Source: Sarocladium kiliense (Eukaryota; Ascomycota; Sordariomycetes; Hypocreales; Sarocladiaceae). From it: a stretch of DNA of 64,000 nt. The stretch spans positions 992,001 through 1,056,000 of the forward strand of contig JAUZTG010000041.1 in the NCBI GenBank assembly GCA_030734395.1, written 5' to 3'. The notes below the pieces were generated by a model. It saw only the letters and a program-made list of their open reading frames with translations. It made no database searches and was not told the DNA's origin. Shown piece after piece: positions 21,980 to 33,322 of the stretch (the stretch's first letter is position 1; each line of letters begins with the position of its first letter). Both the position numbers and the translations under genes were made by a program.

Positions 21980-22898
21980 AACTGGCGATGGCTGAGGAGA
22001 TAAGGGTTGGGTATTCCGAAGCCGCGCTCTTCGCCGTCGTTGTCTTCGAGACTAGCTGGGCTTGGGCAGCGGTGCGCGTGCTGTTGGCGGAGAAGGAGGA
22101 GGGATCGAGTTGGAGGCGGGCGAGGATGAAAGCGAAGCGGGACCAAGGGAGAGGTCAGGCATGGCCCTCGCGGGGGTATGGGAGGTGACCCTCCACCGGA
22201 GAGCGAGGCGCGGGAGGAATACTGAAATGCAATGGTCGATCTGAGGCTATTGGGTGGTTGTGAGATACTGGGCCAAGGTGACGAAGGGCGGCATGGGAAT
22301 GGGATGAAGGATGAAGATGGAAGATGGATAAAGTTGAAAGCGGATGTCGCAGCCAGACGTAACCGTGCATTTCCATGGCGCTCAGCCTACCCTGGAGCGG
22401 AGCAGATCCTGGCCACGGCCACCCAAAGCCTTGGCGACAGACGAGGCAAGATTGGACGGAATGAATAGACGAGGACGTGTTTGCCTGAGGAAACTGAGCA
22501 TGGTCTCAGGTATTCACAGCCACTTATTTTATTTACATGGGGGCTGCCTTCACACAAAGCGAGGCGTCACCGGCGCCGTGTCGCCTATTGATCGGGACGC
22601 GATGGATATGGGGACTGTCACACGTGATCTGCCTTTCAGAAGTAGGTACGTCTTTGCACCCAGACTTGATCGATATAGAAAGTACATCGTACTGCTCTGC
22701 TAGAAGATGAACACGAGATGGGCTCGAACAAAATATATATACGTAGAATACGGCTGCTCTCCTGGCTGCAGCTGAAGTAGAACATGTGTTCGAAATGGCT
22801 TCCTTTCGATTTTATGGCCCTGGAGACTCTGAACAAACGCTCATCCTTTCCCGTCATGATTCACATTTTGCGATCGCATCTAACAGGCGACTCTCTTC
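21980..22898. other. Intergenic: BUR1 leader and DUF3712 3' flank
   Basis: Contains a small upstream frame in the BUR1 leader and nothing else recognised. Confidence 0.5.
22052..22162 (-). other. Possible upstream ORF in BUR1 leader
   Basis: An ATG at 22162 opens a 36-codon Pro/Ser-rich frame (MPDLSLGPASLSSSP...) that ends 72 bp before the BUR1 start. It could be a regulatory uORF. A spliced N-terminal extension is less likely because no phase-compatible donor/acceptor pair was found. Confidence 0.3.
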
Positions 22899-24275
22899 TC
22901 AAACTTGGTCTCTCTTCAACGGCAGGTCGAAGGAGTACCTTAGAATATCCCCCAACGTACCTTCATTGGCACCCCCAGCAAGCAAATCTCTTAATAGCGT
23001 CCCGATAGGAATTCGACTTACAAGCCTCTGTGTGGCCAGGACCGACTCTAACCAAGGAATTCGTTCTCCGCTAACCTCAACCATCTTCCCAATAGTCACT
23101 AGCTCTATCTCGCCATTTCCAATCGCACCTGCCTGGCTGCGTAGGATTGTCCCTGGATTTCGGCGCACAACATCAATGAAGATGTCGCCAAAGAAGGGGA
23201 TTGAGTTGTTCCCAGGGGCCAAAACCATATCTGTCGTCTTGACCTCTCCAATGACCAGACCTTCCGTCGCGGATCCTTCTTCCCCCGGATCCGCCAGGAT
23301 TTCAAAGGTGACATTTCCTGGGACCAGCTCGATGTCGCCGCTGACAGGAATATTGACACTTCCGGACACAGGAAGCCTGTTTGGTTCAGACAACAGTCCA
23401 GGACGAACATCCTCGAAGCTGAAGCCCTGCAGCGAGTTAAGACCTGTCACGGTAACTTTCTTATCAAGTTCGAGGTTCGTAGGTGGAAGCTTGCCGATGC
23501 TTGCTTTAATCTTGCCACGAATTCCAAGTACTGCCTCGGTGCCTCGGAAGACATTCCCCAGAAACTCTGCAAATCCGTCTTCATCGAGGATAGCAACTTT
23601 TTGGCGGTCTATTGTGATATTGGTCTCACCCTCCAAGCCTTGTCCCGGCAACACAAGATCGAGGAATGAGGTTTGAGAGTCGTCCTCGATATTGTACAGG
23701 TGTAGGAGAGAGTCTCTCATATTGATGCCGATACCTGCAGGCGTCGAGAGTCTGGTGTTGATGGTGAGCTCACACTCTTCAGGGCCCAGAGCTCGTATAG
23801 CCACACTGTAAATGGGAAGGCTCATATCCCCGACAATGCGCTGTGCGATAGCCGGAAGTACCACAAGCAGACTGATTAGCATTGCAGTCAGCCGGAAAGG
23901 TGACACTCCAATCTGGAGGGACTTTCTCACAAAGTAGGGATGAGTATAGCCAAAAAAATCACTGTTCCAAGTGCATACCATTTCCAATGCTTGGTACAGT
24001 GCCGTCTCAGCTTCTGCCGTTTGGTGGGAGGCACCTATGCAAAGTCAACCACTGAGTCCGTCAAGTGTCCACTCTCAGCATGCATGACAGATGGGCTGGA
24101 AGAATTTTCTCCAGGGATCGCGTACTGGTAGAAGACTTTCATAATCGATCTTGACTGCGGGCTTTGTCGCGACTTTGTCGCCGCCGCCATGGTCTGTTGG
24201 AATAGCTTCCTGCTCCCTGCCTGTCACGACTATTCGGACGGGCTCGACATGGGAATGCATGATTTCGGATATCAT
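22899..24275 (-). CDS. DUF3712 membrane-anchored protein
   Basis: Three exons: 24275-24126, 24034-23931 and 23871-22899, giving 408 residues. A charged N-terminus with KRQKLRRHCTKHWKWYALG leads into one membrane helix (about residues 68-92, ending LPAIAQ). The remainder is a beta-rich extracytosolic region with the repeated pattern of DUF3712 proteins (VSGSVNIPVSGDIELVPG, VEVSGERIPWLESVL). Such proteins are type II vacuolar or secretory-pathway membrane proteins related to yeast Tag1. The molecular role here is unknown. Splicing is supported because the first two exons restore the Arg/Lys-rich plus helix start seen in the family. The start codon is the first ATG of its frame; 24260 is an alternative. 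Confidence 0.85.
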
Positions 24276-25448
24276 GTATGCTGTTCTCCTAGCTACGGAT
24301 ATTCCATGCGCAGATCATCAACTTTAAGTCTAAACAGCCTGTCGGCAAGACTCGGTGCTACCCCTCGCTGAAACCAGTGCTTTGCCAGTAGAGCTATCGC
24401 GCCGTGCAATTGCGCCTACCTTCTGAGTATCATTCGAAACAGCCCCGAGCTTGTTTTCCGCACTCCTTGCGTCTCACATACATACCTCAAGCGTCGGATA
24501 ACTCGCGGAGCCTCGGCTCCCGCCAGAGACAGGGGCTAAAACGTAGTTGGGGTTCGGGGTGGCTTAGACACACAGGGCTATAGAGGAACTATTCCGACGG
24601 TTTCAGAGGCCACATGCAAGCTTTCAAGCAAGGCAATTGCATAAAACCTCAATGCCGATGTCATGCTAGGGGATATCGTAAATGTGCCTACTGTGCGTCT
24701 GGAGAAAACAGTTCATGACATTTGTTTCGAAGCGTTGCTCTGGGCCGAGTCGAGCTTTCAATGCGCATCTTGCAAGTCTACCTGAGGTATAATGGCCTCG
24801 CATATGACTAGCAAGACCTTCCATGACTCGTTATTCAGCACATGCGTATCTTGGGTTTCAGCCCTCGCAAATCCGTCAGATTAGCATTGAGAAGGCGAGC
24901 TCCCAGACGGTTTAGAGGAAGTCAATATTGGCGATACGTTCTACTGGTACAGTGTAATGCACAATTGCCTGGGACGTAGGAAGAAATGGAGAGAATGGGT
25001 CAGAATCAGAGAGTCATGTGTACAGAGGACCGTGACATAACAAAGAATGCCACTACATTTTTCGGTCGTGCCTGTCCAGGATCCTCTTATAGCAGCGAGC
25101 GCCTTGGGATTTGGTCCGGATCCAGACCAAGGGATCCGGCCAACAAGCTTTGTACGAGCCCGGTCCGCCCGTCAGCACAACCGGAGGTAATGGGAAATGG
25201 GAGGAATCCCGAATGGCAAGGTCGGACCTTGAGCAACACGAGGTCCTGTCAATGCGGCAACCCAAGCCACAGGACGTGCTAGCCAAACATCAGATGTTCT
25301 CGTTAATTTGGATGATTTCGATTTCGAGATTTTCTTGGAGGACACCAATGACAAAAGAGTCAGAATCAAGCAGCAAAGTAAGTGACATTTTCCATTCAAC
25401 GTCCCTAACATGTACTACGGAGGCATAACCCATTTGGCCTATTCTTTC
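24276..25448. other. Gene-poor stretch, no gene seen
   Basis: 1.17 kb between the DUF3712 start and the monooxygenase 3' end. Frames are short and lack domains. A single CCTCGG occurs at 24511. It marks the left edge of the accessory region. Confidence 0.5.
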
Positions 25449-27541
25449 TCAGTGAGAGAAGGGCCGCTTGCGATAAAACTCGCTCTCCTCTGGTTTTGGC
25501 TCGCAGGGTTCGTCCACAACATCTGCATCAAGAAACCATGATGGATCTCCTTCCGTGAGCGTCGTACTCCACCCATTACCTAGCCATCCAAAAAGATTTC
25601 CAGCTGGGTTAGCCGAACTCCAATGAAAGTCTTCCCATCTCGGCGCACGCAATGCTTCCAGACAGTGGTTCGAAGATCCGGGCCACAAAAACACTATGCG
25701 TGACCCAGATCTTCCCGCTTTATACCAAGAGGCGCAATCGTCTGTAAAAACAGTGCCCTTGAAGTACTCCTCAATGTACTGACCGAAGTCAGCCACACGC
25801 TTCGGATCCACCTCAAAAGTTGCATAGTCCTCTTTCTGCATCTTGCGGAGCACCTTGACAGCGTAGTTAGCCTGTGCTTCAAAAACGCTTGTTAAGCTTC
25901 CAGATCCCAAGCCAGTGTTTGGTCCGCCAATTGACAGAAAATTGGGAAAACCATCGACAGCTAATCCCAGGTATGTCTCAGGGTAAGGTTTCCACCTCTC
26001 GGCAAGGCTCAGCCCGTCTCTTCCGATCAAATCGAACTGAGGGGGCGCTTCAACGTCATATCCTGTGGCACAAACGAGCAAGTCTAACTCAATATGTTGA
26101 CCTGAAGCCAATTCAAGTCCCCGAGGAGTAATCCGCTGGATCCGCTCGTTGGTAAAGCGAACATTTTCTTCCTGAAGTGACTCAAGATAGTTTGCCCCTG
26201 GAGTCAAACGACGACAGCCCGGGGCAAATTTGGGCAGCAGAGCATTGATCATCTCCTCGTTTTTATTCAGTCGCCGGCGCATATCGTCCTCCATAGCCCT
26301 TTGAGCTTGGATAGACTCCTCTGATCCTCGTAGTGCTATGGGATGCATGCGAGCTGCCTCATCCTCAAGAATCTTCCGAATACGAAGGAATTCGTCAGGA
26401 TGCCTTGCCATATACTGCTGTTGACGCTTGGAAACTGTATATTTGTTACTAATAGAATGCCATGATGATGTTTCTTTTTTTCTTAACTTACATTGCGTGT
26501 CTTTGGGGTCTTTTCCTATCTTTCTCATCGCCGAATCACCAAATCCAGGCGCAATCCAAGTCGGGGAACGAGCAAAACACCATATCTGTGTCCCTCCAAG
26601 ACGCTGCAGAGATGGGACAATTTGGATTCCACTTGATCCGTTTCCTATAACTCCAATTCTCTTATTAGAAGGATCGAAACTATTATCACAAGTCTCAGTT
26701 CAACGCGACACAAGAGGACAGGGGATAAGAGGGAAGGGGGACAAGGGGGGGTTCACACCTCTCATCCCATGCTCCAGAATGCATCAGCTTCCCTCCAAAG
26801 TCTCCCAGCCCGTCGATTTTAGGCCAAGCAATCTGGTTAAGGTGTCCTCGGGCAGAGATCACAACATCGGCAGTGTCTTTGAAGTCGCTGTTGGTCTTCA
26901 AGTTCCGAACAGTCACATGCCTATTGGTTTTCAACCAGTTAAACACAGTAGACATTAAATAACTTGGCATTTCGAACCTACCACTTTTTCGACTCTTTAT
27001 CCCACGATGCGTGTTCGACCTTGTGAGAGATTTTGATATAACGCATTGCACCGTATCTCTCGGCAACATCCTGCATGTAGGCGCGGATCTCAGGCCCCGG
27101 AGCGTACAGCGATGACCAATAGGGGTTGGGCGCAAAGCTGAATTGGTATGAATAAGCTGATATCGGAGTCTCTTAGTATCTATACGATTATTGCATTTTA
27201 AATGTTGGCACTTACATGGAATGTCACAGGCCAGACCAGGATACCGGTTCAGCCACCTGATAAATCTTTAGCCTAGTACACAACATGTGACCCGATCAAC
27301 TTACCAGACACCCGAAACTTCGTCGTTCATTTCATAGACGGTCAGGTCGATATTTCTGAGCCTCTGGATAATTCTGTACTAGTGAGCTTCAACGGCCTGC
27401 ACCATTAACTGCAACCATGGTTAAGTACCTGATTGTCGAATAGATACCACAAAACCCAGCGCCTATAATAATCACCTTTAAAGGCCGCTGGTTTTCGATG
27501 GGGCTGTCCTTGAGAGAGAATGGAGCATCGGGTTTAGTCAT
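25449..27541 (-). CDS. FAD/NADPH Baeyer-Villiger monooxygenase
   Basis: Seven exons: 27541-27429, 27373-27305, 27256-27216, 27156-26982, 26920-26759, 26679-26492 and 26434-25449, giving 577 residues. The FAD Rossmann motif is VIIIGAGFCG (residues 23-32). WWLNRYPGLACDIPS follows. The Baeyer-Villiger fingerprint FxGxxxHxxxWD appears as FGGKLMHSGAWD (about 174-185), then the NADPH motif VIGNGSSG. The C-terminal part has LLVCATGYDVEAPP. These enzymes insert oxygen next to a ketone, giving an ester or lactone. It is read divergently from the alpha/beta hydrolase, whose product would suit cleavage of such an ester. The intron at 26680-26758 carries an unusual G-run array on the plus strand. Confidence 0.92.
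26721..26751 (+). repeat. Potential G-quadruplex in monooxygenase intron
   Basis: The plus strand has G runs of 4, 3, 5 and 7 at 26721, 26731, 26736 and 26745 with loops of 6, 2 and 4 nt. It lies wholly inside the intron 26680-26758, so the pre-mRNA carries the C-rich strand. Confidence 0.6.
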
Positions 27542-28161
27542 GCTTGCTAGATCAGTTATTACCACTTACGTAATGCTATGTTGCTGCTTTCTTGCCTTGT
27601 CCTTCTTGTATTCTCGTATTGACTAGAGAGTAAACATTTTATAGATAACTAATTGCTTAAGCTTTGTGGTTGTTGGTTGCAACATTGAACAAGTTGTGCG
27701 GGTAAGGAGACCTCGGGAGTGTGGAATCAGCATCCCGAGGCATGGCATGTTTGCATTCACATTCTTTCTGAAACCGCCAACTTACAGATGTCTTGTGATA
27801 CACTTGCCTGGCTTTCAAGCAGGCCATTATCACTAACTCATTACTCCTGTGTTAGTCGCGGACACTGGCTGTTCGCGGTGGGTCTTAACGTAAGGCCGCC
27901 TCAAGGCCATCCCGAGGCCATCCCGAGGCCCTGCCGAGAAATTGCAGTAAACCTCCACTCTGGCAATAATATTCCCAGTGCTATACTTAGTGCTGTGGTG
28001 TCTTATATAATTTGGTTTTAAATGTGTCCTTTTTCTTTTCCTATAAAATTACATTAAGCCGATATTGAGTTATTTTTATAGATTGCTCTTTCTCTCTACA
28101 AACTTAGGCTTTTATATATAACCTTTGTCTACTCAGGTCAAAACTTGTTCTCAAAGTCACA
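27542..28161. promoter_or_regulatory. Bidirectional promoter with four CCTCGG/CCGAGG sites
   Basis: 620 bp between the monooxygenase (minus) and hydrolase (plus) starts. CCTCGG is at 27711-27716 and CCGAGG at 27735-27740, forming an inverted pair. CCGAGG also occurs at 27912-27917 and 27923-27928 in a tandem repeat of unit GGCCATCCCGA. CCTCGG and its complement are the known core of A. nidulans FarA/FarB, relatives of Fusarium CTF1. The cluster's own regulator is a CTF1-like candidate. Confidence 0.6.
28113..28122 (+). promoter_or_regulatory. TATA-like element of the hydrolase gene
   Basis: TATATATAAC lies about 40-50 bp before the ATG at 28162, in an AT-rich, pyrimidine-flanked leader. Confidence 0.4.
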
Positions 28162-29103
28162 ATGGCCAACATTCAAGACGTTGATATTCCGACCTACGAT
28201 GGCTTGAAACTCAAAGGCACGTTCTATAGCGTTGGTGCCAAGAAGCCTATTATTATCCTAACCAGTGGTGTGAGTAATAATGGACTATGTCAGCTGCTTG
28301 AGTTCTGAGTCTAACCAATGAAAATATAGTTCTCCGGTATTCGGGATCACTTCTTGCCTGACTTCGCTGCGCGCTTCAACGCCGCTGGCTATGGAGCCTT
28401 AGCATACGACAACAGATGCTGGGGAGACAGCGAGGGCTTGCCTCGTGGTGAAGTCGACCCTGTGCTTCAAACGCGCGACTATCTTGACGTCTTTAACTAC
28501 GTTGCAGCACACCCTGACGTCGACCCGTCCAAAATCGTTTACTGGGGATCCAGCATGTCTGGTGGAAATGCCATATGTGCAGCTGTTATGAACAGGAGCA
28601 TCGCTGGTCTTATAGTGCAAGTTCCCTTTGTGTCAGGCGAATTCGTCACTCGACTACCTGGACACCCAGCGGATCTCCTCACTTCCATTCGTCACCCAGG
28701 GTCAGAGATTCGGGTCCCGGTCTTTCCGAGCTCTGCTGAAGAGGTCTTAAATGGGACCTGTAAAGCTGTACTGAAGGATACTAGCGCGATTCCCTTTATG
28801 GAAGAGACAACTAAGCGTGGCATGAGCTACGCGGAGTCCTGCACGCTGCAAAGTCTCACCAATATTGTTCTTCACGAGCCAAGGGCGTGCATCCATCGCA
28901 TTTCCCCAACACCGTTTCTGATGGTCGTTGGAGATCGAGATGTTACGATCCCGACGCACTTGCAACTTGAAGCTTTCGAGAAGGCATTGCAGCCAAAGAC
29001 TTTGAAAATTGTAAAGGGAGCCGGACATTTCGAGCCATATTATGGCCAAAGCTTTGAAGAGAATGTTGCCGGCCAGTTGGAATTCCTCAAGAGTATCCTA
29101 TAG
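28162..29103 (+). CDS. Alpha/beta hydrolase
   Basis: Two exons, 28162-28269 and 28330-29103, giving 293 residues without a signal peptide. The nucleophile elbow is YWGSSMSGGN, with Ser111 as likely nucleophile. The acid lies in VVGDRDVTIP and the His in KGAGHFEPYYG near the C-terminus. The start MANIQDVDIPTYDGLKLKG and the DNRCWGDSEG loop are typical of fungal cluster hydrolases of the dienelactone-hydrolase-like or polyketide-thiohydrolase kind; no polyketide synthase is present here. Beside a Baeyer-Villiger monooxygenase it most likely hydrolyses the ester or lactone formed. It shares a CCGAGG-rich promoter with that gene. Confidence 0.88.
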
Positions 29104-29719
29104 TTAGATCTTATTATTTAAACTATTTATATAAAATACCGAAAGGAATTACTCAGTGACGTAATCGCTACTTTAACCTTCTTCCTTTAACCTACCCAAA
29201 ATGCCTCCAGTCGACCTTTAAATTATACTACACTTACATTATCTATCACGCAGTTTCTTATCTGACCTCGCTTTATACCTTCTGATCCGTCTTGCTAAGA
29301 GCCTAATAGCTATACCGATATATCCCAAACGCCACAACTTGCAGCCGTTTAACGAGGCCAACTACTTGGTATTTGGTCTATCGGCATCTCGAATCAGGGA
29401 GGGTCTCAAAGATTACCCACATAAACCTTAAGTCTTCCTACCAGCTTAGTCAAGATGATGCAATTCCGAATGTCCCTCAGCTCCTTACTAACTTGATCTT
29501 GTGTAGCATATAATCCCTTTTGAATCTTTGGGGGGAAGCCCCGTGTCACGGCTCCAGATATCGGCATTCTGGAATGGGGATGACTAGACTGAAACTCTAT
29601 TTCCCCCGCACTTCTCCGCATGGACTAAATTGTTCCGTGATCCCCACGCGTCAATCAATGCCTTTCTTCTTGTCAATTCACTGCTTCATGATTCCTTAAC
29701 AATCCCCATCGTCAATATC
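29104..29719. other. Intergenic: hydrolase 3' flank and regulator promoter
   Basis: The first half is AT-rich. No exact CCTCGG/CCGAGG copy was found, unlike the other promoters of this cluster. No gene seen. Confidence 0.5.
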
Positions 29720-32481
29720 ATGGCTTCTGCACAACACTCGGCACCACGGTCGAAACCTCCACGAAAGCGCTCTATACAAGGATGTCTCACATGTAGATCC
29801 AGAAAAGTCCGATGCGATGTCTCCCTACATGGCCAACCTTGCACAAATTGCTCCCTGGATGAGAAGCAATGCCTCATCCCCGAAGGCATGGCTATTTGGT
29901 AAGTAGTTACCACTCCGTTATTCTTCAAATAAACATTGACGTTCAAGTACAGGAGTCAGGTTGACCGTAAAGCGAAAAGGCGAGCCTCGCAGCAAACCAA
30001 CACTTCAATATTTGCCAAGAACAGGGCGCCCAAATCAGCAGCAACCAAGAACAATAACCTTGTCGATCCGATGTCGGTATCGGAAACAGCAGGCTCCCTT
30101 GACCTCCTTCAGCCTACAGAGATTACTAGCTCTTGGCACTCAGGATATGTGGACTCTCTAGATTTCAACGCTGTTCTACGTCCAACACCTAAAGAGCCCT
30201 ATGGGTTCTCTTCTTCTGGGGAGCAGCCAAATCTGTCAAGTTGGTTTGGTATACAACTACCCAAATTTTCCATAAAGGAGTGTTATGCTGATATATTACC
30301 AGTTAACGTCTCTCAGAATGACATGGGAGCCTTCTTGCCAACGGGTTCGGCGGCATCACCCTTGGAGAGACCGCTGAAGGCGGATAGGGGGGTAGTTCTA
30401 TACTCACATTACCGATTTCTGACAGCTGGCAACATTCACGCAATTCCACATGAAGATGTCAGCTATCTGGAGGCTCAAGGTTGCCTTCATGTGCCGATAC
30501 CCCCGATTCTTGACGTTTTCATGTCTAAGTACTTTACACATATCCATGTCTTCCAACCATTAATTGACGAGGGAGACTTTTGGGACATGTATTCCCAGTC
30601 AAATCAACCCCTCGCCAACGACAGAATGTCGCTCGTTGTCTTATATGCCATGCTTTTTACCACTTGCAATGTGAGCCGCTACCATGGTTTGTGATTGTTC
30701 ACCATGTCTAGTTTACTGACTATGTCTAGTTTGTGCCTGTTGAATACCTTACACGGTTAGGATATTCCGACATCCGTACTGCCCGTGCCGAGCTCTATCG
30801 TAAAACAAAGGTTAGCTTTCCAATGATTCCCCAACAAGGCGAGTCTGACTGGGAGATATAGCTACTATACGACCATGAAATTGAATCCGCCCATTTACCC
30901 CTCGCACAAGCAGCATTGTTGTTGATGAGCTGGGTACCAAACGTTCCCGTCATCGCATCCCCTAATCCTTGGAAAACCTGGCATCGTCTCGCTCTTCGCC
31001 ATGCTGAATCCATCAACGCACATCGCTACGGGAGGGTGGTCGAAGTGTCTAACTTGGCTTCCTCCGCACAAAAGCGCTACTTCAGATCTGTCCGCCGACT
31101 CTGGTGGTGCTGCATCATTTTGGACAGGCTTTCACCTCTCTGTACACGATTCCGTCTTCAAATCACACCCGATTTGTTTGACTTGGATGCCTATGTGCCA
31201 CTAGGTTTTAACGATTTCCAGACAGAGATACATCGTTCGAGAGTCTTTGCGCCTGCGATTAAACGTCGGCACGTCATTCTGTTTGCCAAGTTCTTAGACC
31301 TGATACTTATATTGACGGATGTACTATCCATTGCATTCCCCTTTGAGTCCAAGGTTGAGCTAAGGCCTGAAATGACTCAAGGGAGTGATGCGCAGATTCA
31401 GAAATGCTGGCGCCTACTTCGAGCCTGGTATGAGTCGGCAACCGTCGATTTTCCTCTCTTTGACGGTCAAGACCGAGAGCGGCATATCGATACAATGGAC
31501 CCAGCCAACAGTATCATCCTCTACACGAACCTTATGTATATCTATTACCAGTAAGTTCTTGACTTCCATTCCCCTATTCAGTCTTGGTGGCCTTCGCACT
31601 GACAGACACAAGCACCGCTTGCATCACCCTGTGCAATTATAGGATTTTCAATCAATTATCCATAGCAAGATCGTCTACAACGCATCCAGTTACGGAGGAT
31701 ATAGCTACTCAAAGTGATGAGATTTGTCGCGACGTCGAGTGCTCTGCGCTCGGGTTGACGATATGCGTTGGAGGACTCACATGTTACCGCCTAATGAATT
31801 GTCTCCCAGTCACAGCGTGAGTCTACCTGATCACGTTTCTGTGAGATCTCGCACCAGTATACTGACTATAACGGACACAGACTGGCTTGTATCGCCACTC
31901 CTCTAACCCTCCAACTTATCACGGCCCGTCTATCATCTCTCAGGCGGGAATTAGCCTTGGATCACATAAACCGATGGTCAGAGATTGATCCAGTATTCAA
32001 TCAAAGCCGGCTCGATGTTTTGATACAGGCAACCGATGCATTTTCGCCTCATTACTATGGAGTCGACTGGGTCAAGGAAACGGCCAAGCATACTGCGGAC
32101 CTAGCACAAGCCTACAACCAACGATTAGCACAATCAGACCGCGAGGCGGTCACAGATTGGGGTCACATCCTCATGAAGTATCCAGACACTTATCTGAGAC
32201 TAACATGGACTGTTGATTTGTGTATTAGTAGGGGAAAACTTCCCGAAGATCAGGATTTCCCATCATGTGTCCGCAGTGGACTTGACAAGGCACAACGGGC
32301 GTCTCTTGAATCCAGAGACAAATTTGACGTTTGCCAGCATTTGGACGGATCAAGTGAAGAAAATGGATCTGATCTAGACCAGCTTTTGGGCATGGCAGAT
32401 ACATCAGGTGAACCGTCTTGGGATGACATGATGCTTTTCGAGAATGGCTTTGACGAAGCAGCAGACAGAATTCCACTTTGA
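29720..32481 (+). CDS. Zn2Cys6 transcription factor, CTF1/FarA-like
   Basis: Six exons: 29720-29898, 29953-30670, 30730-30810, 30862-31550, 31613-31816 and 31881-32481, giving 823 residues. The zinc cluster is CLTC, six residues, C, then CTNC and a final C (GCLTCRSRKVRCD...QPCTNCSLDEKQC), at about residues 22-52. The fungal-specific domain includes YFTHIHVFQPLIDEGDFW, RRLWWCCIILDR and TPDLFDLDAY. This matches the cutinase-factor-1/Far group, activators of lipid or ester catabolism. The protein sits in the middle of the monooxygenase-hydrolase-MFS-SDR group, whose promoters carry CCTCGG motifs, so it is the likely pathway regulator. An in-frame ATG at 29630 would add 30 hydrophobic residues and seems unlikely. 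Confidence 0.88.
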
Positions 32482-33322
32482 ACGAATAGACTAAGCATGG
32501 GTCAATGTGCTGGTTGATGGCCCTTTGAACACAGTCGTCGTCGTACGTGGGTGGCATGAAACCGAGGAAGAGTCCCCATGGCTTAATACATAGTATATAG
32601 AGTACCCTGTAATCCAACTAACGTTGTGAATCCTGAATAATCTTATTGAATACCGATACATTCCGAAGTATATACTAAGCCATGCTTGATGTCCAGTTCC
32701 ATCTACCATATATGTACCTTGCCACTTAAATGGCCCCTTTCCTCAGCCCGGAAATATGAGTTCTTTCCCCGCATTCCGTTCTGACTTTTGAGTAACCAAT
32801 GTATGGCCTATCAACTATGTGATGACTTGATGAATGGTGAAAGTGACAGGCAAGCCGTTTGCACACCAAGAATGATTTCCGAGCGATTCATGGCGGGCAA
32901 AGCATCCGTGTTGCCGAGCCTTGATCGTAGCAGTGAATACCGTAAAAGGGAAAGCTGCCTCGGTATCTATGCTGTTTCAGGCATAATTCCTCGACGCCCT
33001 CGGCAGCAAGGGTTCACTCTAGTGCCAATAGTCGTGGGGAAGCGTCAAATACCCTGTCCTGCAACCACTCAAACTTTATTTCCCCAATCCGCTAAAATAA
33101 CATGAGAGATTGGTAGGGTCCAGAACGTTGCAGCACGTTAGTGACTAGTCTCCTGTAAATTAATGTCAGCACCGATAGAAGGGAAGGCACTGGTGACTGG
33201 AAGCGTCTCATGCGCGTATCTCGTTATCTATAAAGAAACTGCTTTTATGAATGTGACTCTTGAACTCTTTCTATCCAGGAAAGAACTTCCATTTAACCAA
33301 GAAGTCAATACTACATATCAAG
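32482..33322. promoter_or_regulatory. MFS promoter with two CCTCGG sites
   Basis: 841 bp between the regulator and the MFS start at 33323. CCTCGG is at 32958-32963 and 32998-33003, some 320-365 bp before the start. A TATAAA-like element is near 33228. No gene seen. Confidence 0.5.

Noticed and set aside
24511..24516. Single CCTCGG upstream of the DUF3712 gene (another at 11783)
   Set aside because: Lone copies are expected by chance about every 2 kb, so these were not counted as part of the regulon.
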